DNA of 64,000 bases from Myxococcota bacterium (GTDB lineage: Bacteria; Myxococcota_A; UBA9160; UBA4427). Positions 27,572 through 36,381 of the stretch are shown here, one piece after another. The stretch's first letter is position 1. The number at the start of each line of letters is the position of its first letter. The stretch covers positions 1-64,000 of the forward strand of contig JAQWRT010000027.1 of assembly GCA_029243605.1 (NCBI GenBank), read 5' to 3'. A program made the position numbers and the translations under genes. The notes under the pieces were generated by a model that worked only from the letters and a program-made list of their open reading frames with translations, was not told the DNA's origin and ran no database searches.

Positions 27572-29181
27572 ATCATTCCTGGGCTCAAGAGATTCAGGAC
27601 CCGGCCCCTGAGAGGCATACCGCTCTCCCCCAGGTCTGGGTCGTGCCCTCCGCAATCGAAGAGTCGAATCGCAGCTTTCCCGGGAGAGATCTCAGCGATG
27701 GCGAAGCCATTGGACTCGGTCATGGGTGCCAGAGTCTCAACTTCGAGCCAGTGAGGCGTGGCGGCGCTTACGCCCCGGGCGGCCGAGGGCCAGCTGCCCG
27801 TCGACGTACTCACCGGTCCGACCAGGACGGAGACCAGAGGATCGGAAGAGAAATCGTTTTCACCACTTCGCTCGATGGCCACCGCACCCTGGGCATGGAT
27901 GTCTCCGGAAAGAACGAAGCGCAGACCTGAGCGCTGAGCGAGGCTCGCGAGGAGTCTCTGGTGCTGTAGCCACCACCCCCGTTGCCAGAGAAATTTCTCG
28001 GCCTCCACGCTCAACTGCCCCTCCAATTCACCCAGGAGTGGATTGGTGACGACACCCGTATTTCCCGCTCTGGCCACCACGTCCGGGTACCACTCACGCC
28101 ACTTTCCCGCCGTATAACCCGGGGGGTGTGACGGAACCAACGCGAACACCTTGGCCTGAGAAACGGCCATTCGCTCCCGCGCCCAACCCTCTATTTCCGG
28201 GGGAATCAGACCTGCTTGATCACCACCCAGGGTCATCTGTCCAGCGCAATCCAGGAGAGGGGCTTCGAAGAGATCCCCGTAGCGAATCGAGCCGAAGGAC
28301 CGGTCCGGCTTCCCCGACGGGGTATCGAGCAAGGGCGGATAATAGAGATCGGCCATCGCCCGATGAGCCGCACGACTGAACGCGTCCGCCGGAAAAGTCA
28401 CCAAGTCTGGCTCGGCATCGTCGTTTTCGAAATAATCGTGATCGTCGGCCACAAAGAACATGGGGACCGAGCGAAACCGGGTTCCGTAGAGGTCGGCGAT
28501 TTGTTCGTTCCCGATTCTACGCAGCACCTCTTCATTGGGCGTCCCAATCAGGTCTTGATCCCGATCGAAGGCGCCGTAGCGAATCCGCAGATAGCCCCCA
28601 ACCATGAACTTGACTAGGCGATTCCTGCGCCCAACTTGAGGGATGTCCTCTCCCCTCAAATCCCAGTAGACGTGGTCACCGATCGCCACAGCCGCGTCGG
28701 GCTGTTGGGCGAGAGCCGCCTCAAAGAGCGTCTGGCGAAAGGCATGGGGCTTGAAAAATTGCCGGCCAGGGAGTCCAAAACCATCCCCCCCTCCCGCGCA
28801 GGTGTACGTGAGCAGACGAAATGTCGAAACCGCTTCGCCCGGGGCCGGGAACGTCTTCAAAAGCCAGGAAGTCCCCCACGGAAGGTCTCCCTCCCAAACC
28901 TGCAGGCTGTACTGAGTGCCCGGAGACAGGTCTTCCAACAGAAATTGCCAATGGAAGCCTGCACTGTCCGCCCGGACCCCCTCCTGCCGGCGATCGCCGA
29001 CGGAGAGCGTCAAGCTTCGGGCCGGACGATCCGTCGAGAGACAAACCGCCATTTTCGTGTCCGAGCAAGCGCACAGGATATGTTTTAGGTCGCGAGCTTC
29101 AGCACTTGCGCGAAAAGGTAAAAAGCTGCTCGAGGCCAAACCCAAGAACGCCTTGACCAAAGCACGTCGGTTCAATTGCAT
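27568..29181 (-). CDS. PhoD-like metallophosphatase, probable Tat substrate
   Basis: The 537-residue protein begins MQLNRRALVKAFLGLASSSF, a twin-arginine leader. A fibronectin-like N-terminal domain (about 40-120) precedes the metallophosphatase core with AIGDHVYWD, FVADDHDYFEND and LSGDIHAQGAVA, which supply the Asp, Asn and His metal ligands of the PhoD family. Family members are exported phosphodiesterases or phosphomonoesterases. The gene follows a small membrane protein gene by only 3 nt, so the two are co-transcribed. Substrates could include phospholipids or teichoic-type polymers; none is indicated here. Confidence 0.85.
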   Translation of the reverse strand: MQLNRRALVKAFLGLASSSFLPFRASAEARDLKHILCACSDTKMAVCLSTDRPARSLTLSVGDRRQEGVRADSAGFHWQFLLEDLSPGTQYSLQVWEGDLPWGTSWLLKTFPAPGEAVSTFRLLTYTCAGGGDGFGLPGRQFFKPHAFRQTLFEAALAQQPDAAVAIGDHVYWDLRGEDIPQVGRRNRLVKFMVGGYLRIRYGAFDRDQDLIGTPNEEVLRRIGNEQIADLYGTRFRSVPMFFVADDHDYFENDDAEPDLVTFPADAFSRAAHRAMADLYYPPLLDTPSGKPDRSFGSIRYGDLFEAPLLDCAGQMTLGGDQAGLIPPEIEGWARERMAVSQAKVFALVPSHPPGYTAGKWREWYPDVVARAGNTGVVTNPLLGELEGQLSVEAEKFLWQRGWWLQHQRLLASLAQRSGLRFVLSGDIHAQGAVAIERSGENDFSSDPLVSVLVGPVSTSTGSWPSAARGVSAATPHWLEVETLAPMTESNGFAIAEISPGKAAIRLFDCGGHDPDLGESGMPLRGRVLNLLSPGMI

Positions 29182-29184
29182 GGT

Positions 29185-29598
29185 TCAGTTCACCGCCCCC
29201 GTAGCGTTTCCGGCTGAAACCGAATCCCGACACAGCAGAAAATCCACCGGCGAGGCGCCGGTCAAGCGCATTATTCCAACCAGATAGACCAGCGCCACCG
29301 GCCCATCGAACGCCACCAGGGCATACTCCCAGGACTCGGAGAGGCCGGCGGGAACAGCATAGAGCACCGAACAGGCCGCCGTGAGCCGAACAAGACCCTG
29401 CCAGAATATCACCGGCGCACGCTCGATCATATTTCTGGAAGCCCAGATCAGACATGCCGCGGCCATCATGAGAAAAGTCCCCAAGGTCATCAGCGCAACG
29501 AATTGTCCGGGTTGAGGGTTAGCCAGGGCTCCCGCCCAGGTGGCAGCCCCCACCAGAAAATCCAACCCGCCCGTCAGATAGACGAATTTTCTCAACAT
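29185..29598 (-). CDS. Small four-helix membrane protein of unknown function
   Basis: The 137-residue protein has four predicted transmembrane segments (about 5-25, 33-52, 65-82, 90-110) and a short polar tail. I do not recognise the family. The start has GGAGGG 3 nt before ATG plus a supporting upstream purine run. It lies 3 nt before the PhoD-like gene on the same strand, so an accessory role for that phosphatase, or simple co-expression, is likely. Confidence 0.7.
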   Translation of the reverse strand: MLRKFVYLTGGLDFLVGAATWAGALANPQPGQFVALMTLGTFLMMAAACLIWASRNMIERAPVIFWQGLVRLTAACSVLYAVPAGLSESWEYALVAFDGPVALVYLVGIMRLTGASPVDFLLCRDSVSAGNATGAVN

Positions 29599-29705
29599 CG
29601 GCCCTCCTGCTCGCTCAATATTTCGGGAGAGGGCAAATATAGGCCGTACGGCCGAGCGCCCTAACCGGAACGAAAGCGTCGTTACTTCATCGGCGACCCG
29701 AGAAA

Positions 29706-31991
29706 TCAGGCGCTGCTGACAACTTCGAGACGCACGCGGACATGCTTATGCCAAGGTGTTCCCGCCAGCCAGTCCCGATCCTCCGACGCGGTCAACTCGT
29801 TGGGCGCAACTCCGTGCACAACGCGTTTGCCCTCTTCATCCGGGTAGGCAAGACCAAGGCCATTGGGCAGAGTGCAATGCCCGGATCGCAGGGTGTCCGT
29901 GACTTCCACCACGCTCTCGGCCGAGGCACGCTTGCTGATGATGCGAACTCGATCCCCCGAGCCTATCCCCAACCCCGCAGCGTCTTCGGTGGAAATTCGA
30001 AGTGCCCCCTCGAGGTCCTTCTTGCGCCATTGGGGATCGCGCATAATCGTGTTAGCCGTGGTTCCCCGGCGCTCGCCCGCTGCAAGAACGAAGGGGTAAG
30101 CGGGGTTGTCCGTCACCGGATGCTCATGGCGCAAGCCAGTGAGTTCCTCGATCAACTCAGGAATCACGAGTTGAATTTTTCCATCTTCCGTGGCGATGCG
30201 CTCGAAGCTAATCTCGTAGGGGTCGGACGTAATGACCACACCCTCCTTGCGCGTAATAATCGCCTCGAAGAGCGAGTCGCCCAGGGCCAAACCTTCCCCC
30301 TCGAAACCCGCCCGACGCACCGAATCGGCGTAGGTCGTCGCGCAGGTCTGGGCAGCGGCCCAGAACAGAGCAGCCGGGGCCAGGCCGGGGGCCAGGGACC
30401 GGCCAAGAGTTTCGTAAAGAAGAACCGGGGCGATGCCCGCCCACTCCGGCCGCTCTGACAGAGCGATCGTGAAGGCTTTTCCAAATTCGGGAAGCCCCTC
30501 TTCAGCAGCGGACCGCAGGGCGCCGAGATCCTCCTCTCTGTAACCACCGAGCGCCTCCACCAGGCGGCTGTGAATCTCCGGCTCTGGAAGTGTCCCTTCG
30601 GAGGGTGGGAATAAGGGGTGGCGCATCTGGAAGACATGATCGGGAAATCCGCCGCCAAAGAAGGTCGCCTCGGGCTTCTCGTACTGAGAGGAACCCGGCA
30701 GGATATAATCCGCGCGATCGGCGGTTTCCGTCATGGCCACATCGATCACGACCACACAATCGAGAGAGTCCAGGGCTTCGCGCATACGGGCACTATCGGC
30801 CAGGGAGTGCGCCGGGTTCCCGCTCTCGATCAGAGCTGCCCGAAAGCGATCGGGGTGATCCGTGAGAATCTCATCTGCCAAATGATTGCAGGCGATAAGG
30901 CCGGTGATGATCCGATGTCCGCCAACGGGTGTCTTGCGATCCGACTTCGAGTTGCCCGTCAACTTGCCCATATGAGTCGCCAGATTCATGGTACCCGGTC
31001 GACCAAAATTTCCCGTCAGGGTATAGAGGAGCTTTTGCAAGTAGGAGTTCAGGGTGCTGTGTGGCGCCATCTCGATACCAAGATCCTCGAGCACGGCGAT
31101 GCTTTCGGCCTCAGCCAATCGCCTGGCCGCCGAGCGCACAAGTTCTTCTGAGACATCTGCCCGCGCGCAATAGTCGGGGACTGGAATATCGGCGAGAACC
31201 TCGAGCAGGGGCCCGCCCTCCCCGGCGTGGCGCGAAAGGAATTTCAGGTCGATGAGGTCTTCCTGAACGATGACCCCGAGCATCGCTCCCAAGCAGAAAG
31301 CGTCGGTTCCTGGCCGCACTTGCAGGAAAAAATCCGCCAACTCGGCGGTTTCGGAACGACGCGGGTCGATCACTATCAAGGATCGGTCGTCATCCCGGGA
31401 AATATCTCGGAGGGTGACGCGGGCGCGATCGAAACCGTGGGAATGCCACGGGTTTTTTCCGATAAAAACGGAGACCTCGGCGTTGTCGAAATCGGGCTCG
31501 GGACGGCCACCAAACATCTGGCCCTCCACCCAAAATTCACCTGTTTTCTCCTGGGCCAGAGCATTGGAGGCGTATCGCATGCCGAGAATCCGGCGAGTGG
31601 CCGCACTGTAAGCCCCGCCCAGATGATTCCCCTGACCCCCTCCCCCGTAGTAGAGGATCTTCTCGCCTCCATGAGCATCACGAATTCCCGCGAGCCTCTC
31701 GCTCACTTCGCGAATCGCCGTATCCCAATCGATCTCGTCAAATCCGCCATCGGGCCGCCGCCGGAGAGGACTGGTCAAGCGCTCCCGATTCGCCTGATAG
31801 CGTCCCAGCGCGGCGGGCTTTTCGCACGTATAGCCACGCGATCGGAGATTATTCTTATCCCCTTTGATCTTGCTGAAATTCCCTCCGGAAAGGCGAACCT
31901 GAAGCCCACAATTCGTCCCGCAGAGGATACAGGCTGTACTGTGCCACTCATCTTCCTTGGCCTGTTCAATCTCGGTCTCGCTGACACTCAT
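29706..31991 (-). CDS. Molybdopterin-dependent oxidoreductase (formate dehydrogenase/BisC-like)
   Basis: The 761-residue protein has an N-terminal [4Fe-4S] motif (Cys21, Cys24, Cys28, Cys56), the molybdopterin core with FIGKNPWHSHG and DPRRSETAELADFFL, and a C-terminal cofactor-binding domain with LPNGLGLAYPDEEG. It belongs to the DMSO-reductase superfamily. The start at 31991 was chosen for GGGAGG 7 nt upstream; an in-frame start at 32027 adds 12 polar residues. No signal peptide is present, and no FeS or membrane subunits adjoin, so it is probably cytoplasmic and standalone. No in-frame UGA or selenocysteine was noticed. The substrate is unknown. Confidence 0.87.
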   Translation of the reverse strand: MSVSETEIEQAKEDEWHSTACILCGTNCGLQVRLSGGNFSKIKGDKNNLRSRGYTCEKPAALGRYQANRERLTSPLRRRPDGGFDEIDWDTAIREVSERLAGIRDAHGGEKILYYGGGGQGNHLGGAYSAATRRILGMRYASNALAQEKTGEFWVEGQMFGGRPEPDFDNAEVSVFIGKNPWHSHGFDRARVTLRDISRDDDRSLIVIDPRRSETAELADFFLQVRPGTDAFCLGAMLGVIVQEDLIDLKFLSRHAGEGGPLLEVLADIPVPDYCARADVSEELVRSAARRLAEAESIAVLEDLGIEMAPHSTLNSYLQKLLYTLTGNFGRPGTMNLATHMGKLTGNSKSDRKTPVGGHRIITGLIACNHLADEILTDHPDRFRAALIESGNPAHSLADSARMREALDSLDCVVVIDVAMTETADRADYILPGSSQYEKPEATFFGGGFPDHVFQMRHPLFPPSEGTLPEPEIHSRLVEALGGYREEDLGALRSAAEEGLPEFGKAFTIALSERPEWAGIAPVLLYETLGRSLAPGLAPAALFWAAAQTCATTYADSVRRAGFEGEGLALGDSLFEAIITRKEGVVITSDPYEISFERIATEDGKIQLVIPELIEELTGLRHEHPVTDNPAYPFVLAAGERRGTTANTIMRDPQWRKKDLEGALRISTEDAAGLGIGSGDRVRIISKRASAESVVEVTDTLRSGHCTLPNGLGLAYPDEEGKRVVHGVAPNELTASEDRDWLAGTPWHKHVRVRLEVVSSA

Positions 31992-32058
31992 TCCCAGCCT
32001 CCCGTCCGCTTTGGTTTGCCCCACCAACCGGCCCTCTGCAATTCAGCTTCCACTTCGC

Positions 32059-32430
32059 TCAACTATCCTGGTGGTAGGTCTTGGAGATAATCTTCCAGTC
32101 GCCCTCGACTCGGATCAGATGAAAGAAATCCACAAAGCCGCTGCCCAAAAAATCCTGTTCCACCAGGGTGGCGCTGGCCACATCCCCGATGACCTCGATG
32201 GATTCGATCTCCGCGCGATAATTCCCCTGCGGTGCGGACGAGTCGATCTTGGCGACTTCCGCGAAAAAGGGCTCGGGCGAGCCGATGAGCAGCTGACCCG
32301 AGAAATATCCGTTCATCCCCGCATCCGAGTGAAAGATCGAACGCAGCAGTTCCGCGTCCCCCTTGCTGCCCTCGATGTAGGCGTTGATCACGCCTCGCAC
32401 AGCGGCCACATCCTCGACTCGATTCTTCAT
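32059..32430 (-). CDS. NTF2-like (putative lumazine-binding / SnoaL-type) protein
   Basis: A 123-residue alpha+beta cone-fold protein. MKNRVEDVAAVRGVINAYIEG is the first helix, LRSIFHSDAGMNGYFSG follows, and the final strands are ATLVEQDFLGSGFVDFFHLIRVEGDWKIISK. These fit the putative lumazine-binding branch of the NTF2-like superfamily, whose members are often small enzymes or ligand-binding proteins. The start at 32430 has GGAGAGGG about 8 nt upstream. It is 67 nt upstream of the molybdopterin oxidoreductase on the same strand and divergent from the Nudix gene. Confidence 0.78.
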   Translation of the reverse strand: MKNRVEDVAAVRGVINAYIEGSKGDAELLRSIFHSDAGMNGYFSGQLLIGSPEPFFAEVAKIDSSAPQGNYRAEIESIEVIGDVASATLVEQDFLGSGFVDFFHLIRVEGDWKIISKTYHQDS

Positions 32431-32604
32431 AAACTGGCCCTCTCCACTCAAGTTCATTTCACCCGATAGGCGTTTTGAGTGTACTACAACTGATGGGGCT
32501 CCTGAGTTTTCGGCCAGCCTCCTCGGTTTTTGGCCCAATGGGCCCCTGCCCCTCGAAATGCGCCTCGCTACCCTGACGTAACCCCTATCCCCATTGGAGA
32601 AAAA

Positions 32605-33405
32605 ATGACCAAGGACAAGGTCGAGCCCAAGCTCGCCGCGACAATCATGCTGCTGCGAGACTCAGCAAATCATCTCGAGGTCTTCATGGTGGAACGTCAC
32701 CACCAGATCGATTTCGCCACCGGTGCCTTGGTCTTTCCCGGTGGGAAAGCCGAAGAGGCCGATGGCGGCGCTTCCATGCGTGAATACTGCGCCGGTGTCG
32801 ACGACCTCGATGACGATGCCATCACCGTGCGGGTCACGGCAATTCGCGAAACCTTCGAAGAATCCGGCGTCCTTCTGGCTCGCCCCCAAGGCAGCGACCA
32901 ACTCGTCAACGCAGACAAACTCGCCCAACTCGAGGCCCGGTACCGGAGTGCGCTGCAAAAAGACGAGATCGATCTTCAGAGCGTGGTCGAATCCGAGGCG
33001 CTGATTCTCGCCTGCGACCAGCTCACACCCTTCGCGCACTGGATCACCCCGGACATGCTCCCCAAGCGTTTCGATACCCACTTTTTCCTCGCCGTCGCGC
33101 CGGGAGACCAGCTGGCGCTTCACGACGGGTCCGAATCCGTGGATTCAGTCTGGACAACCCCTGGCGACGCCCTGCGCGCAGAATCCGACGGCCAGCGAAC
33201 CATCGTCTTTGCCACACTTGCCAATCTACAAAAGCTCGGACGCTCGGCGGATATGGCCCAGGCGATCGAGGCCGCCCGAAAGAGCTCGATCACGACGGTC
33301 CTGCCCTGGGTGGCCAAGGAAGACGACGGCGAGCTGATGCTCTGCATCCCCGCGGAAGCCGACTACGGAATGACGAAGGTTCCCCTCTCGGGGCTGCGCG
33401 GCTGA
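32605..33405 (+). CDS. Nudix-superfamily hydrolase
   Basis: A 266-residue protein of the long Nudix type. The N-terminal strands AATIMLLRDSANHLEVFMVERH lead to FPGGKAEEAD and then, after an insert of about 20 residues, RETFEESGVLLA, the core of the Nudix box that binds Mg2+. The insert between the Gly and the REXXEE helix is normal for the NUDT19/CoA-diphosphatase-like group, so a CoA or acyl-CoA diphosphate substrate is possible. The start at 32605 has TTGGAGA just upstream. It is divergent from the NTF2-like gene. Confidence 0.83.
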   Translation: MTKDKVEPKLAATIMLLRDSANHLEVFMVERHHQIDFATGALVFPGGKAEEADGGASMREYCAGVDDLDDDAITVRVTAIRETFEESGVLLARPQGSDQLVNADKLAQLEARYRSALQKDEIDLQSVVESEALILACDQLTPFAHWITPDMLPKRFDTHFFLAVAPGDQLALHDGSESVDSVWTTPGDALRAESDGQRTIVFATLANLQKLGRSADMAQAIEAARKSSITTVLPWVAKEDDGELMLCIPAEADYGMTKVPLSGLRG

Positions 33406-33487
33406 GTCCGAAAGCTCTCTGCCCAGGGTCGGACCGGTGGCTCCTAGACACCCGAGGTCGAACACAGGCCGCGGTTCTTTGAGTGCA

Positions 33488-35413
33488 CTAGGCCCTCGCC
33501 CGACCCCGTCCCGACTTGAGCTTGACCAGCAAGACCGCCAAAACCGCTGCAAGCGAGAGAAGGGCCTGTTCCGGTTCGGGTACCGCTTTCGTGATGCGAA
33601 ATTTGTCCCGGTCCGTACCGTTGGCATCGACGATCGTGGCATCCATTTCTTGGCCACTAATCTCGATCAGCATCGCCCCTTCGTAGTTGGAGACGAAGGC
33701 CATAACCGGGTGCCTCGTGAGGCCCCCGCTGTTTTTTGAAGAACTTCCGATAACCGCGTACACCGCCCCCTCGTGGGCCCCGGGGCCCTCAGAATCCTTT
33801 TCATAACCACTGCCCGTGGCAGGGTCACCGGTTCCGCCATCGATCACGTTCCCAGGCAGCAGCGAATCCGAAAAGCCATAATGTCCATCGATAAGCTTGG
33901 ACCGCTCGAGTGAATGGCTATGGCCCGTGAGCACGAGATCGACCCCGTAGTCCTCGAGCAGTGGAACAAAAACCTCCCGCATCTGGATCATTCGAGTCTC
34001 TTGCCACCAATCCGAACTATGGGAACCGAACGAATACGGCGGGTGGTGCCAGTAAACGATCAAGAAGTCTGACTGATTCGCCTGCAAATCAGCTTCAAGC
34101 CAGGCGTACATCGCACCCGAGGCGCTCCTATCCGTATCATGAGAATCCAGAGAAACGAAATGAACATTGCCATACTCGAAGGAGTAGTAGGCCTCTGTTC
34201 CGCTGGGCAGACCGCCGGCCTCGGCGGCCCGGGGCAGGGTAAATGCCTCGTAATAGGGCCCTTCTCCCGTCGCTGAAAAAGTCAGCCCGTTGTAAAACTC
34301 ATGATTTCCGGGGGCGGGCCAAACCGGGGTATTACGAAGCACTGCGCCGAAGGTCTCAAATACCCCCTTGGTCGTCTGCCCGTCGGTCCCGGAGTCGTAA
34401 GCGTTATCGCCCAACATGATTACCAAGTCCGCCTTGGCGGTCTCTGCTCGAGCCAAGTAAACATCTCGAACCTTAGCCGCATCGATACAGCCCTGAGCGC
34501 TCACCGCGCACTCACCCGAATCTCCGAGGACCCAGATCCGCACTGGACGCACAGGCGAGCCGGCTGGAGCGGTCTCGAAAAAGTGATCCGCATCGGCACC
34601 CGCCAGAACCGTACTGATCGAGCCCACCGAGTAGTAGTAGCGAGTTCCCGGCTCAAGACCGTCGATCCTGAACTCGTGCTCGGTCTTACCCAGCGGGTCA
34701 GAGATCAGCGAGGAAAGTGCATTGGGCGCTGAGCCGTAGCGAATGACAGACTCCATGGCGGTATTGGTGCGCCAGCGAAGGGTAACGGCGCTGGTATTCA
34801 CCAGCTGCAGATAGGGGCCTCGAACGAGAGCTGGGGTTTCGCTTGTCAGGGCAAGGTCGAAACTGATATCAGAACTCGTCACGGCAGCTTGGTGAATCTC
34901 AACGGCCAGAAGGTTGCTGCCCTCGACGAGCAGCGAGGAATCGACCCAGGCGTCCTCAAAAGAAGTCTCACCCCCTCCCCCTACAGCTCCCGAGGCCAGG
35001 GTCGTCGAATTGATCGTTCCCAGGGGTAGGTTGCTGCGGTGAATTTCCACCCCGTTCAGATAGACCGCGGCCCCATCATCCCGCAGGAGCTGCAATCTCA
35101 AGACGGCAATTTCGGAAGCACCCAGAACATCGAAAGCATGGCGAAAATAGGTAGTTATCGCGCGGGTACTGCCGTTGCCAGTCGCCACCACCGTAGCCTC
35201 GAAACCGTCGCCATAGCCCAGCTCCGCTGGACCCGAGGCCCATGCCGAATCGTCGTAGCCGGGCTCTCGCCAAGCACTGCCCGCATCCGACCCGTCGTCG
35301 AGATAGCTCCAATTTGATTCGGCGGCGACGAGAGTGGCCGGGAAGGCCTCCGAAACAACAAAAAGAGCGAAGCAGGAGACGATGACTCCCCAAAGAACTC
35401 TGACCGAATGCAT
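33488..35413 (-). CDS. Purple-acid-type metallophosphatase with PEP-CTERM tail
   Basis: The 641-residue exported protein has a signal peptide, an N-terminal jelly-roll-like domain (about 30-195), a fibronectin type III-like domain (RGPYLQLVNTSAVTLRWRT onward) and a calcineurin-like phosphatase core with VLGDSGE, MLGDNAYDSG, GNHEFY, YWHHPPYS and TGHSHSLERS. Residues 611-641 are VPEPEQALL, a hydrophobic segment and a basic RGRARA end, which is a PEP-CTERM sorting signal. The protein should therefore be processed by an exosortase located elsewhere. The start overlaps the TPR gene stop in a TGATG junction. Confidence 0.87.
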   Translation of the reverse strand: MHSVRVLWGVIVSCFALFVVSEAFPATLVAAESNWSYLDDGSDAGSAWREPGYDDSAWASGPAELGYGDGFEATVVATGNGSTRAITTYFRHAFDVLGASEIAVLRLQLLRDDGAAVYLNGVEIHRSNLPLGTINSTTLASGAVGGGGETSFEDAWVDSSLLVEGSNLLAVEIHQAAVTSSDISFDLALTSETPALVRGPYLQLVNTSAVTLRWRTNTAMESVIRYGSAPNALSSLISDPLGKTEHEFRIDGLEPGTRYYYSVGSISTVLAGADADHFFETAPAGSPVRPVRIWVLGDSGECAVSAQGCIDAAKVRDVYLARAETAKADLVIMLGDNAYDSGTDGQTTKGVFETFGAVLRNTPVWPAPGNHEFYNGLTFSATGEGPYYEAFTLPRAAEAGGLPSGTEAYYSFEYGNVHFVSLDSHDTDRSASGAMYAWLEADLQANQSDFLIVYWHHPPYSFGSHSSDWWQETRMIQMREVFVPLLEDYGVDLVLTGHSHSLERSKLIDGHYGFSDSLLPGNVIDGGTGDPATGSGYEKDSEGPGAHEGAVYAVIGSSSKNSGGLTRHPVMAFVSNYEGAMLIEISGQEMDATIVDANGTDRDKFRITKAVPEPEQALLSLAAVLAVLLVKLKSGRGRARA

Positions 35414-36321
35414 CAGTCTCCCTTTCCCTGTGAGGCGAGCGAGAGTTTTTCAAGCGATTGACCGAGGCGATATTCGAGCGCCTGCATCGCAGGGCTCGAA
35501 CGCGTACTCGACGGGGTCTCCAAAAGTTCGCCCATCGCATCCTGATACGCCTCGAGAGCTTCACCCGATCGACCCGCGTTCTCTAAAATCTGTCCGCGCC
35601 ATTCCAGCCACGTTTCTCTACGCCCGCTCTCGGCGGAGGCCCGAGAAATCCTCTCGAGTGCATGGTCGATTTGTCCCATGGAGATTTCGATTTCGATCGC
35701 TTCGCGAACCAGTCCGGGAACCGGCCCCATCTGGGCGATGCCCGCATCTAGGCCCGCCAGCGCCTCGGGCCATGCCCCCACTCCCGCCTCGACCTGGGCC
35801 CGGGCTCGAGCCAAGTAGAGAGCAGGACCGGCGCCGGGTCTGGCTTCGATGGCCATGGAAAAAGCTTCCGCCGCCGCCCCAGGACGATCCAGCCGGAGAA
35901 GGGATTCGGCACGCAGGCGCTGGACTTCCGCAAGGCTGCCCTCCCGGCGTGCCACCGGCTCAAGAACCTCGAGCGCGGCCAAAGCCTGACCCGAGTCCAG
36001 GTAGACTCGGGCGCGTAGAATCGCCGTAGAGGGGCTCCCAGGAGCGAGTTCAGCCGCCCGGCCGAGATCCTCCAAGGCGCCTGAAAAATCTCCCGTCTCT
36101 CGCCGCAGGTCCGCCCGCTGCCAGTACGCGCCCGGATCCTCTGGGCTTGCCGCTATGCGGCCATCGACTCGAAGCAAACGATCGCCCGAGAAGCCATCTC
36201 CCCAGGCGAAGCCCGGCAAGACCATGAGCGCCAGCAGAGCACTCAGCCATACGGCGGGTCGAGCCGACCTTCCGCCTCGTCCCGGCCGAGGAGTCTCGTG
36301 ACGCCCTGCCCGGTATCGCAT
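35413..36321 (-). CDS. TPR-repeat protein, probably exported
   Basis: A 302-residue protein with an N-terminal hydrophobic leader (WLSALLALMVLPGFAWG) after a long basic stretch, followed by tetratricopeptide repeats such as AYWQRADLRRETGDFSGALEDLGRA and AALEVLEPVARREG. TPR proteins scaffold protein contacts. It overlaps the PEP-CTERM phosphatase by 1 nt (TGATG), so coupled translation and a partnership at the cell envelope are likely. The first 20 residues are unusually Arg-rich for a signal peptide, so a later start cannot be excluded. Confidence 0.8.
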   Translation of the reverse strand: MRYRAGRHETPRPGRGGRSARPAVWLSALLALMVLPGFAWGDGFSGDRLLRVDGRIAASPEDPGAYWQRADLRRETGDFSGALEDLGRAAELAPGSPSTAILRARVYLDSGQALAALEVLEPVARREGSLAEVQRLRAESLLRLDRPGAAAEAFSMAIEARPGAGPALYLARARAQVEAGVGAWPEALAGLDAGIAQMGPVPGLVREAIEIEISMGQIDHALERISRASAESGRRETWLEWRGQILENAGRSGEALEAYQDAMGELLETPSSTRSSPAMQALEYRLGQSLEKLSLASQGKGD

Positions 36322-36381
36322 CCCCAGAGTGTAGCGCCCGAGGAGCGCGCACTCGGCGGCTATCCGGTGCTCTCGAGGCGC

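Noticed and set aside
32445-32481. Inverted repeat CACTCAA / TTGAGTG and a GGCCC-AAT-GGGCC dyad (32532-32544) between the NTF2-like and Nudix genes
   Set aside because: The arms are short, one pair is 23 nt apart, and neither is tied to a regulator in the window. They could be operators, but the support is too weak to list.
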